Assembly: GCA_964036155.1 (NCBI GenBank)
Contig: OZ038423.1
Span: 11,051,249-11,115,248 of the forward strand
Length of the DNA: 64,000 bases
Origin: Diploscapter coronatus
Lineage: Eukaryota > Nematoda > Chromadorea > Rhabditida > Rhabditidae
Reading direction: 5' to 3'
In this document: in pieces, positions 48,847-62,600 of the stretch
Layout of the letters: every line of letters begins with the position of its first letter
Numbering within the stretch: position 1 is the first letter of the stretch
Program-made: the position numbers and the translations under genes
The notes under the pieces: generated by a model
What the model was told of the DNA's origin: nothing
The model's database searches: none
Seen by the model: only the letters and a program-made list of their open reading frames with translations

Positions 48847-50634
48847 ATGTCCCGAAGACGCCCCTGCGATCATAGAGAATGCTCAATTTCTTCGAAACGG
48901 CTCTGTCAAATTCCAAATTCAAAGGAAGAGGAAGAAGACGAAGATTTAGAGGGGGAAGATGAATCTGAAGGTGGGATTTTGGATGACGTCATGTGGCGCC
49001 TTCTAAAAAACGTCATCTAAATTATGATGACAAGCGACGTTATCTAAAAATAGCGCCATGACATCACGTTTCAGAAAGCACAACTCGAGAAGATTCGCCG
49101 TTTATTCCAGCTGGAATGATGAATCAGTTGCACCATTCTTGTAATTATGACTCTATTTATCATGCGCCTCATGTAGGGAAATGATAACGCCTTTCGGCGT
49201 CATATTTCAAAGAGGCATTACGACGTTATTTTCAGATGATGTGCCCATTAAACTCGTTCCCATATTCAAGAGATGCTGGGTTTTTACCGATGGACAATCA
49301 ACAAGTACCTAAATTTCTGAAATAAAGGAATATATGAAATCCTCAGACATATCAAATCCCAAAAGACGATGATCCCATGAAGAGGGGTTATTTCCAGACG
49401 AATTACAGCCGAGATAACTATGCCACTTTTCGAATGCCCATATTTTTTATGGGCGAATCGTCGATGCCAAATGTGGCCGGCCACAACCAGGCTGATCCAA
49501 GAGAGGTAAAGGACACCATTCATTGTGATGGATTGTCAATCGTCACCACATTTATGAATTACCATCTGAAGAAATCCTTCTATTCGGAATTTATCATCAT
49601 TTTAAAAAAGAAATCTCATGTGGTAATTTTTCTGATTTTTATTTATTTTAGTTTTAGGTGCAGATTTACTGTACTGTTCCCGGCAGAACGAGTTTATTGA
49701 GCAGTACGACTAAATACCGAGTTACCGTAGGCGAAGTCCTTAGAAGAATCAACCCTCCGGAATGTCTGAACGCCTCCTTACTAGGGGGAATTCTGAGAAA
49801 GTAAGAAATTTTTCATTTTTCCTCCAAGAAAATAAAATTCAGAGCGAAATCCAAGGATGGTGGCAAAACTTTGCGAGATTCATTAAGGAAAATCGGAATC
49901 ACTTTACCTGCAGGACGAAGAAAACAAACCAACGTTACCGCATGGACCGCTCTGGTTGAAGGTAATTTAACTTCCAAAGATTCAATGTCGTATAATTTTC
50001 GTTCGAATGCCTATTCTTTATTATTATCATTGAGGAAAGCTGCTCTTTATCAAATTTCCAAATTTAGAAGAAGCAGTACATATGGCTAGGGACTTTTCCC
50101 TGCTTTGCGGGAAAGAGTTTCGGGCCCGAGAAATAGCGGTTCATTTGAATAAGACGCACTTAGGAATTGATGGGGATATTAATAAACGGAGGATTACTTT
50201 GGAGGAGACCAGGTTTGTATTAATTTAATAATTACTATTTTAAGCTAGAATACCATTTTTTATTTAAAAGCTGATTTATTCTTTATATTTAATCAAGTTG
50301 GTATATTTAAATGTTTATTTCAAATTGAGCCATTTCAGAAGATTCATCTCTGAACTATGCGACTTATTATCAGCTGATAGAACTAATTTAACTGCCTGCG
50401 TGCCTAGATCCTCTATGATTCTGGACAACTCAATTCAGCACCACTTAAGCCATTTTACTTTAGTATTTTTAATTAAATTATTTGTTTAACTTAAGTTTTT
50501 AGATGAGCCACGGTTTTGGCAATATAGCGATGATAGCCATGTTGGAGAGTTTGAAAGGCGTTATTGATGAGGGATTACGGTATCTAGGCACCTTTAGTAG
50601 TAATCATATGTATCATCCATATAACAATCGTTAA
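48847..50634 (+). CDS. AP-2 family transcription factor (TFAP2-like)
   Basis: Nine exons, 370 codons. AP-2 proteins bind GCCNNNGGC sites as dimers through a basic, helix-span-helix domain. The N-terminus (residues 1-150) has an acidic run ([15 protein letters not shown]), is otherwise low in complexity and lacks an obvious PPxY motif. From about 151 the conserved domain starts with [20 protein letters not shown], continues with [23 protein letters not shown] and [19 protein letters not shown], then EAVHMARDF, and ends with [15 protein letters not shown]. All match the family core closely. In C. elegans the members are aptf-1 to aptf-4, and I cannot say which one this is. Exon 2 (49075-49172) is ended at GTAGGG because only this keeps phase into exon 3. 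Intron 1 has two TGACGTCA-like motifs. Confidence 0.95.
49987..50020 (+). repeat. 35-bp dispersed repeat, copy 3 (diverged)
   Basis: In AP-2 intron 6. GTCGTATAATTTTCG...CTATTCTTTA, recognisably the same unit as at 12651 and 31244, and also followed by a GCTGCTCTTTATC variant of the other dispersed motif. Confidence 0.45.
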
Positions 50635-50908
50635 TTAAACGTAAACATCATGGCTACTAAAAATAACAGTTTCATATGATAAATGTTTCCGCTATTGAAC
50701 ATCTAAAATTAAATATTTTAAAATTTTATTCTGATGTTTTTTTTTTAAATTGACTTTCTAATAAATATTTTTTCCGATAGAAGAATGAATTCTTGTCATG
50801 TAGTTTGCCAGTTTTTATCAGGGCGTCGTAAACTTTATCACTAATTTTCAATTACTACTTTTCTTTCCGTTTTGGACTTCGATTTTTCGCAAAATTTGCT
50901 AGCCCAGC

Positions 50909-51777
50909 ATGATTCGTCTACTTTTAATTTTCTCTATACTTGGTAGGTCTTCATATTCTGAAGAAAGTTTTCATATTCAATATCTGAGATCGAGTAAATT
51001 AGATTTTCCTCAAATTATTAGAGCTCAGACATCATATTTTCATGAAATGTGAATAAATAATGAGAACTCGCAACAAAAGACCCCATGAATTAGAATATAT
51101 TCGAAAATATAAAATCCTGAGCTTATATTTCAAATTTAGTACTGGTTTCATCTCAAAACCCTGACGTTCCAAGCCAGCAAAATGAAGAGTATATGATGTG
51201 CCAGTTATGCATTTCGATGATGCATTTTCTAGATCAAGCATTTTTCGGATCTACCAATACCGCTACATTTGAAGAAAAGAGTAAAATTGGCAATTAACGC
51301 TAATTCCAAGCAATTCTTAATTCTTAGACATCGGCGTAGCGGCGGGTGTAGTGTGCAAAATCCTAGATCTACCAGCAATTATAGCGAAAATCATACCCGC
51401 AGTAGAGTTAGACGTAAGAATTTTGCATATTTTATAAGATATTATTTAAATTTCAACCTCTAGCATTTTTTGTCAAATTTTCTATTCTTATCAAATTAAT
51501 CCTCGCGAAATTTCCGCGTTTTCTAGCAAAGTGCAATGCGTACTAATTTTTCAAGCATTAAATTTTAAGCAAAGTTAATTTATGAGATATGTTAAATTGT
51601 AGTGTGCCGACATGCCGGACGTCATAGTTTTCGTGTTTCAATTTTTCGTTGCGCCAAATTTCCTGGAACCACCACATGATGTTGGCTCTTGTTCGGTAAA
51701 TATTTATTTTTTTTAAAATCGGAATTAAGAAAAATAAATTTCAGAAAATCCTTAATACCACGTGTTATGCTGTTTAA
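50909..51777 (+). CDS. Small secreted orphan protein, 81 aa
   Basis: Four exons, 50909-50942, 51328-51413, 51603-51695 and 51745-51777, with phases 1, 0 and 0, giving one uninterrupted frame from ATG to TAA. The N-terminus MIRLLLIFSILG is a signal peptide. The mature part is unusually hydrophobic (KILDLPAIIAKIIPAVELD, VIVFVFQFFVAPNF) and has four cysteines, enough for two disulfides. I recognise no family. It lies only 274 bp after the AP-2 stop on the same strand. The short exons make this less certain than its neighbours. The consistent donor and acceptor sites (GTAGGT, GTAAGA, GTAAAT; TTCTTAG, TTGTAG, TTTCAG) are the main support. Confidence 0.6.
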
Positions 51778-52018
51778 AACAATATCGATACATTGTAAAT
51801 TTTATGTGCATATTTTTAATATTAGCAATTGATAAAAAAAGTTCAGCCAGAATTCAGATAAACTAGATCAGTTTTGCATGTGATGGTATGGGCGTGGGGT
51901 GTCTAGTGGTATGCTCCCTTGGTGTTCTTTGGTGCGAGAGGTCCCGACAACTCTTTGGAGCTCCCAGTCATTGGGTGTCTAGGACAAATCCGAATTAGCC
52001 AGCAACTTGGGAAGAGTT

Positions 52019-52099
52019 GGTGGTGTGTGTGTGTGTTTGCGAGAGTTTGGCTTTGTGTAGTTGTTGCTGTTCTTGTTGTTGTTGTTGTTATTGTTGTTG
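52019..52099. repeat. (GT)n and (TTG)n low-complexity block
   Basis: GTGTGTGTGTGTGT followed after 25 bases by repeated TTG units. Confidence 0.8.
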
Positions 52100-52204
52100 A
52101 CTTACACGCAAGTAACGCTTGTTACTCCCATCCCTTTAACGACATTTATGATGACTATCTTTTATTCGGCCGTGCCATGTGGAACCAAGATCGATAGTAA
52201 TGAT

Positions 52205-52298
52205 CAGGGCTGTCGTAACTCCACTCTAAATGGAGTTCGGAGTAGAGTGGAGCGAAAAACTTTGAAGTTTAAAAATGTTCCCACTTTCGACAGCCCTG
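52205..52298. mobile_element. Short hAT-like MITE
   Basis: A 94-bp element with 11-bp perfect terminal inverted repeats CAGGGCTGTCG and a nested hairpin (CTCCACTCTA pairing with TAGAGTGGAG). The flanking octamers GTAATGAT and ATAACGAT match at six of eight positions, compatible with a decayed 8-bp hAT target duplication. The CAGGG terminus is typical of hAT elements. Confidence 0.65.
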
Positions 52299-52759
52299 AT
52301 AACGATAGATGATGAGATCGAATAGCTTATGAGATGCGAATTCGGGAAATAATACTCTAATGTTGTATTGTGGCTGCTATGGCAACAAATCATTAAAATC
52401 GATGAAAATTTAACTATAATATTTTGCCTTCTACCTTAATTAACGAACCTATTATCATTAACTACCTATAGCCTAATAATTGTATTAATTGCCCAAAAAT
52501 CGATTGCATTTTTTTATCAGGGTGCAATTTTACAGCTATAAAGCCAAAGAATATGTCGGAATAGAAGCATGCAGCAGGGTTGCAAATTTTATCCAGGCCC
52601 TCTTCTCATATGCTTGACTCATGCGTTATTATTCACTCTTCCATTAAACGTGCTGTAAAAACGCTATTATCGATAACTTATCTTTATCATCGTCGTTTAT
52701 ATATGAAAAGGAACAAATTGTTTAATATTCTTTAATTTTCTACTTTTTAAATATTCAAA

Positions 52760-54489
<1,730 letters not shown>

Positions 54490-55722
54490 AGATTCGGTAA
54501 TTATTTTTGGGATTACTGTAGTTCTGATGATTTATTTTAGTGATTGAAAGAACATTATAGTTCTTTCGAAAACATCATATAATTTTGACGGTTTACTGCA
54601 GTTTTTCATGTTATTATTTCGAAGAGTTGTATATTTCAAAGTTTCTAACTCATAACCCAAAGACATATTATTAAACTTTGTGATATATCAATATTGAAGA
54701 CTTGTAAAGTTTTAGTTTACAAATTTAGATTCAAGCTCCCTTAAGGATAGATTTTATTTAGAGGTGAATGCTAACATGACTTTATCGCTAATTCTGTATT
54801 ATATTGGCCGAAAGCAATGTCATATATTCTGCCATACTTATTTTATTTTCATCCTCTGAATCTAAATCATGGCTGAAATACCGCAAATATCAACGAATTT
54901 AACTCGGGTCTCATTTGATTCATATTTTTCGCTGAATTATCACTTATTTTCAACGAACAATTTCTTTAAGTCACTTAAAATAAAATTAACTTTGCATTAA
55001 ACACTCTTCAATTAAAGTAAATATAAACTTTCACCATTTCGAGGTTTATTTGAAAGTCGTTAAAATTGGCCTATTCAAGTGTTTTTGTATTGAAATTCTC
55101 TTCGAAACAATAGCGACCACCTGCTAAGTTTTTTCCCGCTTATTTCTGGGCTAATTTCTCAGAAAGAAGAATAGGACTGTAGAAAATGAAAGTAAAAATA
55201 GGTGGCTGGGAGATAGTACGTGAAAATAAGAGAGAAAGAGGGAAATATGGTAAGATTGAGGTAAGAAGAGTAAAAACCGGACGGGCGCAAGAAGACCACA
55301 GTAATTATGACTCGGTAAGGCTTCCAAATACTAGCTCTATTTTTCTCTGGCTCTCTAGATTCGTCATGCTATTTCTTCATTTTCTAAATCTTTTCTCATA
55401 TTATTTCCCCTTTTCTAACTCTATGTCCAATACTATCTTTTTTCTATCTCTCAGCACTCTCTCAGATCTTCCCTATCTCTTCTCTGACATACTAAATTAC
55501 TCTCTCCCTCTCTATTACCAAATACAGAGGTTTCTTGTGCGCACTTCCTGCTGTTCAATTTCACCCACTCTTATATTTTTACGGTTCAGATGTAGAATCG
55601 ACTGGAATATTCTCAACAATATCGATTTCCCTCCATGTTTACATAATTTTTGGTGGCTACCGTAATCCAAAATTTCGTAATTTCAGGTTGAATATAAACG
55701 CTTCTGAATGGTTTGTTCCTAA
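54490..55722. other. Intergenic region Shc to ZP gene
   Basis: About 1.2 kb. A pyrimidine-rich tract at 55320-55530 contains CATGCTATTTCTTC and CATATTATTTCC and creates a 159-codon open frame that I regard as spurious. No gene recognised. Confidence 0.5.
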
Positions 55723-58700
55723 ATGAAGTATTTCTTATTGAATTTTCGAGCTATATCCCGAGTATTCTGGGTTTTTCTAATTTTTTCGAATTTCAATTTC
55801 GTCATACCATGGCCCTCGATAATTCATACATCTATTGCGTGCGATAAGGTAATTTTATTTTTCTTATTGTAAAATATACATTTGCCATTTCGAGTTAGGA
55901 CGTATTATTAACCTAAGAGTAATAGTTGTCAATTTTATTGAATTGACCAAGCTAAGTAATGCATATTTAATTTGATCAAAAGTAAAATAATATTGATCTT
56001 ATTGCATTTAGCATTTTAATTAAGATCTATCAATCAAATTTTTTAAAATAGATTTTATTAGATTTGCCATTTTAAGTTATTGGATATATAATAGCTTTAA
56101 GCCTTCGCCCTTACTTTCTGGCTTTGCGGCGCCAAGTTACGCTCTAGTGAAGCTTAAGTTAACGCTCATAATGGGGCTTAAATTACCTTTCGGCAAAGTA
56201 GAAAAAGATGGATTGCATAAGATTCCTCCACACAAAATCGATATATTAGACGTTCCAACTTATGACGAGATGTCTTCTTAAGTGGGGTTTAATTGGTGTA
56301 TTCAAGATTGAAGAATGGAAGGGTTAAGTATTAGCAGATGGTTATTATTATTCATGAAATACAGCTTTATGATCCTATTCAATATAGTAAAGATCTAAAA
56401 AAACTACAAATTGAATAATTTACGTTTTCTTAGCATAAATTAGCTGATCTCAATTGAAACAAAATAATAGTTTAGCGAGAAACTAAATAATGCCCTTCAA
56501 AATGATTAATTATACGAAATTTTAATATTTAAATTACGCACTAAAATGTGTTTCTTAGAAATTCAACAGCTAAGAAACTATTCCACTTTTCAAATAAGTA
56601 GTTCGTGAAATGGCTGTTCGCAATTATCCTCTCTTCCATTCATTCCTTATTCTTCATTCATTTTTGCAGACGGACTTCCTGTTGACGATACGTTTCAACG
56701 ACACGTTTTCCGGCACGATTTACACCGAAAAGGGCTCGCCGAACTGCGTCTACGTGAATGGGGCCGAGCTGCGGCAGGCCGAATACGAAGCCAAGGTCAG
56801 ATACAGGATTAAGGCACAGATTAGGGGAGATTATGGACTATTCAAGAGGAAAATCAGAGTCAAAAATGAATAGAACTTCGGAAATAAAACATTTGATACC
56901 AAAAAAGTTATTCCTAATCAAAGATGAGCCGATCTTCGCCGTAAAATTGATGAAATTTACCCAAAAATGTCTTTCTATACTGAAAACACAATAGTCTTCA
57001 CTATGAGAATTGAACAAATCCAACATTAATTCTTGTCTTATACTGAAATAAAGCTGACCTTTATCATAAAATTAAAACATTTTTTAAACTTCAGATCCCC
57101 CTAAAAGGCTGTCAAACCCACGAAAACTCGGACGGCAATTTGGAGAACGAAATCGTCGTGCAACAGGGCGAAAAATTCGATCCTCGAAAGGACAAACGAT
57201 TTTTGCTGACTTGCATTCCTGCGCCGGGTGGTGGTCCAATATTCAGGTAGAAATTATTCATTTTTATTTGATATAAAATCTTCGACTATTTCTAACTTTT
57301 TATTGAGAGTGACCATAATTAGAATAAAAGCGTAACTTGTGCCCTTATATCTTAAAATTCATAGATTTTGAAAACTGAAATCTTTAGGGACTCCCAAGTG
57401 ACTCTGTCTTTCGGTGGAATTACGATCGATTCGAAACAAACTTCGACTTTGGAGCCGGTAGAAGCCACCCCCGAGTTGGACTACAAAGTGGTGGTGAGGG
57501 ATGGATCTGATATATCTGCGCCTATTTTGACGAGGTCTCTCTCTGTGGGGGATAATGTGGTATGCAATTTAAAAATATTAGATAGCATCATAATTTCATT
57601 CTTTAAACTAAATTGGTTTATTATATTCAAAGGTTTAGTTACGATCAACATTTTTATCATGTTATAAATTTTTTGACTGTTCTAATTTTAAATTTCTGTT
57701 CTACCAGAATAAGAATCGATATATTTTTATTTATATGACGCCACCAAAAATTTAGTCCTACACAGTTGAGCTTGGAAATGGCGTCAAGGGGCGGATCGGA
57801 CATTGTTGGGCGAAAGATGACGCTGGATCTGAACTTCAATTAAGTGGAAAAGATGGATGCTCTCTGCAGAAGGAGAGTCAGGTAATTGCTCTAGTTAAAA
57901 TCTGAATTACCCAAATAACTATGCTCAATTACCAATCAACTATTTAGGTTTGGGGCAACTTCGAAGAAACTCAGAATTCAAAAGGTGGCATAACATTGCT
58001 GAACCGAATCAGGGCATGGGCTTTTCCTACAAGGTAGGTTTTAAATTTGACATTTTGCAAATATTTTAATCGTGTGAATTTCTCCTCTATATTTTCGATA
58101 AGTGGTCGAGTTTTTGCCTTCAATAGAGCCGATGCTTGAATAATATTCTCATTCGGACAAGTATTCTAAGTTAGAGATATTATAGAAAATGAAATAATAT
58201 GGGCAAACAAGAGACGAGAATGTTAGAGGAAGAAAAATAATACGAAAATAGGATATTAGAGAAGTTAAAGAAAGAGAAATAGCTTCGAACAACAAGATGG
58301 CGCTAGAGATGCAGAGAAACCCGTACTCGATCGCTCGCGCGCTCGTTTTTAACATTTGTTTGTCGACAAGCTCGAAACGAGAAAGATCGAAGGAAATATT
58401 ATTGGCCAGAGAAAAAGAGGTAAAAACGAACGTTGGACATTAGAGATAGGTGGACTATGAAATCAAGGGAAGTTGAAAGATTTGTAAAAAGAAGTCGAAA
58501 TTTGAAAGAAGATCAAACGTTTTAGAAAATAGATTAAAATTTGTAAAAAGAACGCGATTTTAGCAACGAAGTCAACATCTTCTGTAATCTGCATATCTGT
58601 GCTCACTGCGTTCAATCTTCGTGCAACAACCGAGGACGGAGACACGAGTGGAGAAACCAAGAAAGCGACCCATTTTCTGCACAGATTGATACTTCCGGTA

Positions 58701-59102
58701 TGACGCATTAGTTAGGAAAGAACAACGTTTTGTTTGATTTAATCGGCGAAGATCAGCTTCTCTATACTAAAATGAGATACTTTCTGATTTTGAATGAAGA
58801 TCGAGTTTTTGTTTGATAAAAGTTTAGAAGATGACTATAATTTAGATTTATTTGATGAAGTCCAGCTTTGAGCTATTAAAATCTTAGATATCATCAAGCC
58901 CATACCGATCCACGCTTCATTCCGACTAAGGAGGAGTCCAGAAAACTTGAATAACCAAAAATCCGGCATCGTTTCTGCTTCGTCTGATGATAATTCCGCT
59001 ATAATCTACACTCAGTCCCAGCCTATGAATTTCTCAAACTCATTATTTATATCGCCAATTTATTATTTAATCGTAACTTTTATATTCTCCCTCATTCTTT
59101 AA
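55723..59102 (+). CDS. ZP-domain protein with C-terminal hydrophobic tail
   Basis: Eight exons, 378 codons: 55723-55848, 56670-56795, 57095-57246, 57388-57559, 57756-57881, 57948-58033, 58564-58697 and 58888-59102. Exon 1 encodes a signal-anchor-like N-terminus (VFWVFLIFSNFNFVIPW, then IACDK). The ZP-N half has TDFLLTIRFNDTFSG and IPLKGCQTH...ENEIVVQQ, and the ZP-C half has GHCWAKDDAG, DGCSLQKESQ, WAFPTSNEVNIFCNLHICA and CNNRGRR. RLRRS, near residue 314, is a candidate furin-type site. A C-terminal hydrophobic stretch (SPIYYLIVTFIFSLIL) ends the protein at once, so the cytoplasmic tail is absent or the end is a lipid-anchor signal. Expected role: extracellular matrix polymer of cuticle or lumen. 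Exon 2 stops at GTCAGA (56796), required by phase and by the IPLKGC continuation. AATAAA is at 59117. Confidence 0.92.
56171..56281 (+). other. Unexplained small open frame in ZP-gene intron 1
   Basis: An ATG at 56171 opens 36 codons (MGLKLPFGKVEKDG... ending YDEMSS). The same frame is already open from 56024, about 85 codons in all, with exon-like codons such as SPLLSGFAAPSYALVKLK. The intron around it is strongly AT-rich. No acceptor or start context is convincing. It may be a nested small gene, an alternative exon or a decayed coding fragment. Confidence 0.3.
58160..58345 (-). repeat. CpG palindrome plus pyrimidine tract, minus orientation
   Basis: In ZP-gene intron 6. Read on the minus strand, AACGAGCGCGCGAGCG is followed by CT-rich sequence with AGCTATTTCTCTTTC and CTCTAA. 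It has the same architecture as the copies at 17829 and 42202. Confidence 0.5.
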
Positions 59103-59116
59103 GTTTTGTTTTTTTC

Positions 59117-59122
59117 AATAAA
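59117..59122 (+). terminator. Polyadenylation signal of the ZP gene
   Basis: AATAAA fifteen bases after the stop codon of the ZP-domain gene. Confidence 0.6.
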
Positions 59123-59649
59123 TGACTCGGTAAAAACTTGTACGATTTCAATTGTTACTGTCAGGCTATTTTGAGAAATTTGATTTTAAAACTAGCAACA
59201 TTATCAAAGACCACTTGTTTCATATAGTAAAATCGTACGTTTATGATCACAAGTACGAAATTTTATGACTCTCAAAAGGGGTCAGAACCTTGAACTTGTT
59301 GAATTATTATCATTGCGTTTTACAAACTTCTAATTCTCTGTACTCTCTTCAAATTTCACTGTTTCTCGTTTAAGAAAAGTGCGAGGGCGTATAGTTTTTC
59401 TTTCTTTCTCTTTCTTGCTATATGTCCATGAGAAAGCTCTCTGCATCTCTCTGTATACTATTTTACTTTCTCTTTCTTTATCTCTTTCTTTCCCTCTCTT
59501 CCCGTCTTTCTCTCTATCTTTTCTGTCACTCTGTTCCCTCCGACTTTCGCCTTCTCTATCTTTTTCTTTCACTAGCAATCACTCCTCTTCTGGGCGGTAG
59601 TGGTGGGGGGCCGCGCGCGTGCGCTTGCTTTGCTGGTTCGAAGTGCGGA
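59123..59649. other. Intergenic region with pyrimidine tract and CpG block
   Basis: A long CT-rich tract at 59380-59585 (with ACTATTTTACTTTC) is followed by a GC-rich block GGGGCCGCGCGCGTGCGC at 59606-59625, just upstream of the carboxypeptidase start. This is the palindrome-plus-tract combination again, here in a promoter position. Confidence 0.5.
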
Positions 59650-62600
59650 ATGACGACGCCAGCCGGAGCGTCGTCGAAAAGCGGCAGGCCTAATTTTAAT
59701 CCCGTCTATATTCTCCTACTCGCTATTATACTATGCTCAACTAGCTTAGAGGCTAAGTGCGTGGTTTTATCATTTGTTTTTTTTTTCTATTTTATTATGC
59801 TCAAACCTCGTTTCAAATCTTTCAAATGAGTTTTTGGGAAAACGCAATTTCGTTATAAGGTATTGTTTTACCTGAGACTCTAATGATTCATCACCATTCT
59901 TTGATGGGGGAATTTTACATCGTATTATATACAGTTTTACAATGTAAAACTAAGGCAATTGTTCCAATCAGGCCAAGCATGAAGAATTACTGAAACTTTT
60001 AGCGAAATTACCCTTGAACCAAGTCGCTTTCTTGTGTTTCACCCAATTTTCTAAATCCCTAGTTTTTTCTTTCCTTATTATTTGCTATTTTTATGCCAAA
60101 CACATCTTTCGTTTTTCCTGTCTAAACAAGCAAATCTCTTGTAATTGAACTATGTAAATAGTAAACTGGAAGCGGTTTTGGCATTTTCTTCGTCTAAAAT
60201 CGCCCAGGTTTGTCATAACCTTGGGGAAGTTCAGCGTAGTGACAAGATTCTTGGTCTATTATTTTAGCAACAAAAATCTATCTATCTGTATTTAATTACA
60301 ATTTAGCGTATTGGCACGATTTCTAATCGAGAATTTGCGCTAAAGACTTTTAGGTTATAAAAATGTTGGGTTTAGTATTTTTGCAGAAATCTCCATTGCG
60401 CAAGTAGGCGTTTTTCCACTGAACATACACCAAAACTGACCATGAAATCTGTGAATCTCTCTGCTATCGCTTTTCGTTTTGACACTGGGACACGAAGCCC
60501 GAGCGAAAAACACAGTCCCCACCATGGCAAGGCGCTGGGCAAAAACCTGCCACCGCCACAGGGTCATATAAATAAAAAAATGCATAGAATGTTTTCAGCA
60601 TTTTTATTTTCAAAATGATCAACTAGGAACTAAACAAAACATAAATAGTTGAAAAATTTGCATAAAATCGCTTTTTTCAGAAAATTCACCGTCTACCGAC
60701 TGCATCCTAACACAACAGAATCGCTACAATTTCTCAGGGATTTACAATTGTCAGATGTTTCGGTAAGTTGCTCTTCGAAAATTTTTCAAAGAAATCTGTT
60801 TAATTCCAATTTTTCAGTTAGATTTCTGGAAGTCGCCCTCCGAAGTGGGCAATGAAGTGCACATTATGGCCGGAGAAAATAAGGCTAAAGACTTACTACT
60901 TGAGCTTGACGAGCGAAGAATACAACACTCGGTTATGATCGAAGATGTGAAGCGGTAACGTTTGGATCCTATTCTTCAGCGTTATTCAGCAAATTGAATT
61001 TTTCCTAATCGAAATGTTTTTTTCTCTGAAAATATATAGAATTTCCTATTATTTGTATATCATTATCATTTACTCATAATATCGATTCGTATATCTATTC
61101 TTTTCTTTCTTTCCCCTTTCTCTAAATCCCATAATCTCTAAATCTGCATCACTTTCCCTTCTGTATGATATCTCCTCTTATATCGTCCACATTTTCAAAG
61201 AACTAAGGACGTGAGGAAAGAGAAAGGCACCATTTTCGTGAAACTAGATCGTGTATATCGCAAGGGTTCAATGGCAAAATTTTCACTTTCGTTTGGAAAA
61301 GTGAATTTCTTGTTTAAATTTTGATCTCAATTTTCGATTACAGGGTCATCGATGAACAGCAGAAAAAACGTGAATCATATGGTCGAACGCAATTCAAGTA
61401 CCGGGATTGGAGGGAGAGCAAGGTAGCCTGCGAACTGGATATTAAATAGAATTAAAATAGCGAAAATATATCAAAATAAAGTTGATTGTCATTAACATTC
61501 ATATGCGAAAGAAATTTTTTATGATGAAGATCATCTTTTTCTCAAAAGAATTCCGCAAAAAGCAGCAAACAAACATAACATTTTTGCACATTCCGATATC
61601 TAGGCCTCCCCTAGGCAAATACTCTTCTCTTATCATTCTTCAAGTATTAATGATACGCTCATTTGGAATGAAAATCACCAAATATCCACTTTAATGTCCA
61701 CTCAGGTCCCCTTATCCTACGAAATATCATGATATATGCAAATATTTGAGGTGCACTTCAACCTGGCGACGTACCACTCGTTTGCAGACGTCATCAACTA
61801 CCTGAATGCTTTAGCCATCACCTATCCGGAACGAGTCTCCGTCCAGCCGATCGGAACTACGCATGAAGGCAGGCAGATTCCGCTTATAAAAGTAAGCCCA
61901 CATTTTTCGTCGAATTTCCTCCCATTATTTGTTTGTCTACGATATGAAATCGAGATTTTCTAGATACAATGATCCAATTTGTGTTATATTTATTTACGTT
62001 AGTCTGAAGATCAGATTTATTTCTGCAAACATAGATTTCCTATGCAAATCTTTTAGATTTTATTCACCACTTTTATTATTAGCTTTACCTTCAATATTCA
62101 TCTTCTATGATGATTTTCAACAATTTTACTAGTGAAGACCACCTTTTTCGCCTTTGTTTCTGCTCTACTGATCCAAGATCATAACATCTTGATGCATAAA
62201 AACAATCCAACTTATGACGTCGATCCCGAAGTCTTTTTCATTCTTCTCAAGATCAGCCAACCGGGATTCGGCCCGCTTAAGTTTGTATGTTTCGAATTGC
62301 AATGCCTGACGCACAAAACGAGTTTGCAAGTTCAAACCCGCAAACTGCTGCTTGCGTACAGACACTTTATCTCACGCCAATGCCTTTTTCTTACAATCCA
62401 TTTCCATTTACGTTACAAAGGAAACATTCTCATTGAGATCGGTGTAAAATCTCGTCGGATATGTTACATTTCTGCAAATTCTTTCGAAGAAATTATTTAA
62501 AAGTGATCTTAAGATCATAAGATTCCAAAAACAAATCTGGAAAAACATCAACTTCTGATAAACTCTCATGCTTTTAAGAAAATCATGTTTTTAGACCTCT

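Larger units (their letters stand above)
51778..52759. other. Intergenic region upstream of Shc gene
   Basis: About 1 kb with a GT/TTG low-complexity block and a small hAT-like element. CGTCGTTTATATATG near 52692-52706 is TATA-like and may belong to the Shc promoter. No gene was recognised. The open frames over 51919-52312 come from the low-complexity repeat. Confidence 0.5.

Noticed and set aside
51919..52312. Open frames of 83-92 codons over a GT/TTG repeat
   Set aside because: Encoded by simple repeats and part of a MITE; no conserved sequence.
55186..55665. 159-codon open frame between Shc and the ZP gene
   Set aside because: The second half lies in a pyrimidine tract and is rich in S, L, F and P from CT repeats. 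No homology or splice support.
62132..62500. 122-codon plus-strand open frame in carboxypeptidase intron 5
   Set aside because: Codon usage and the better splice-like ends favour the minus strand for the central part, and the host protein is complete without it.
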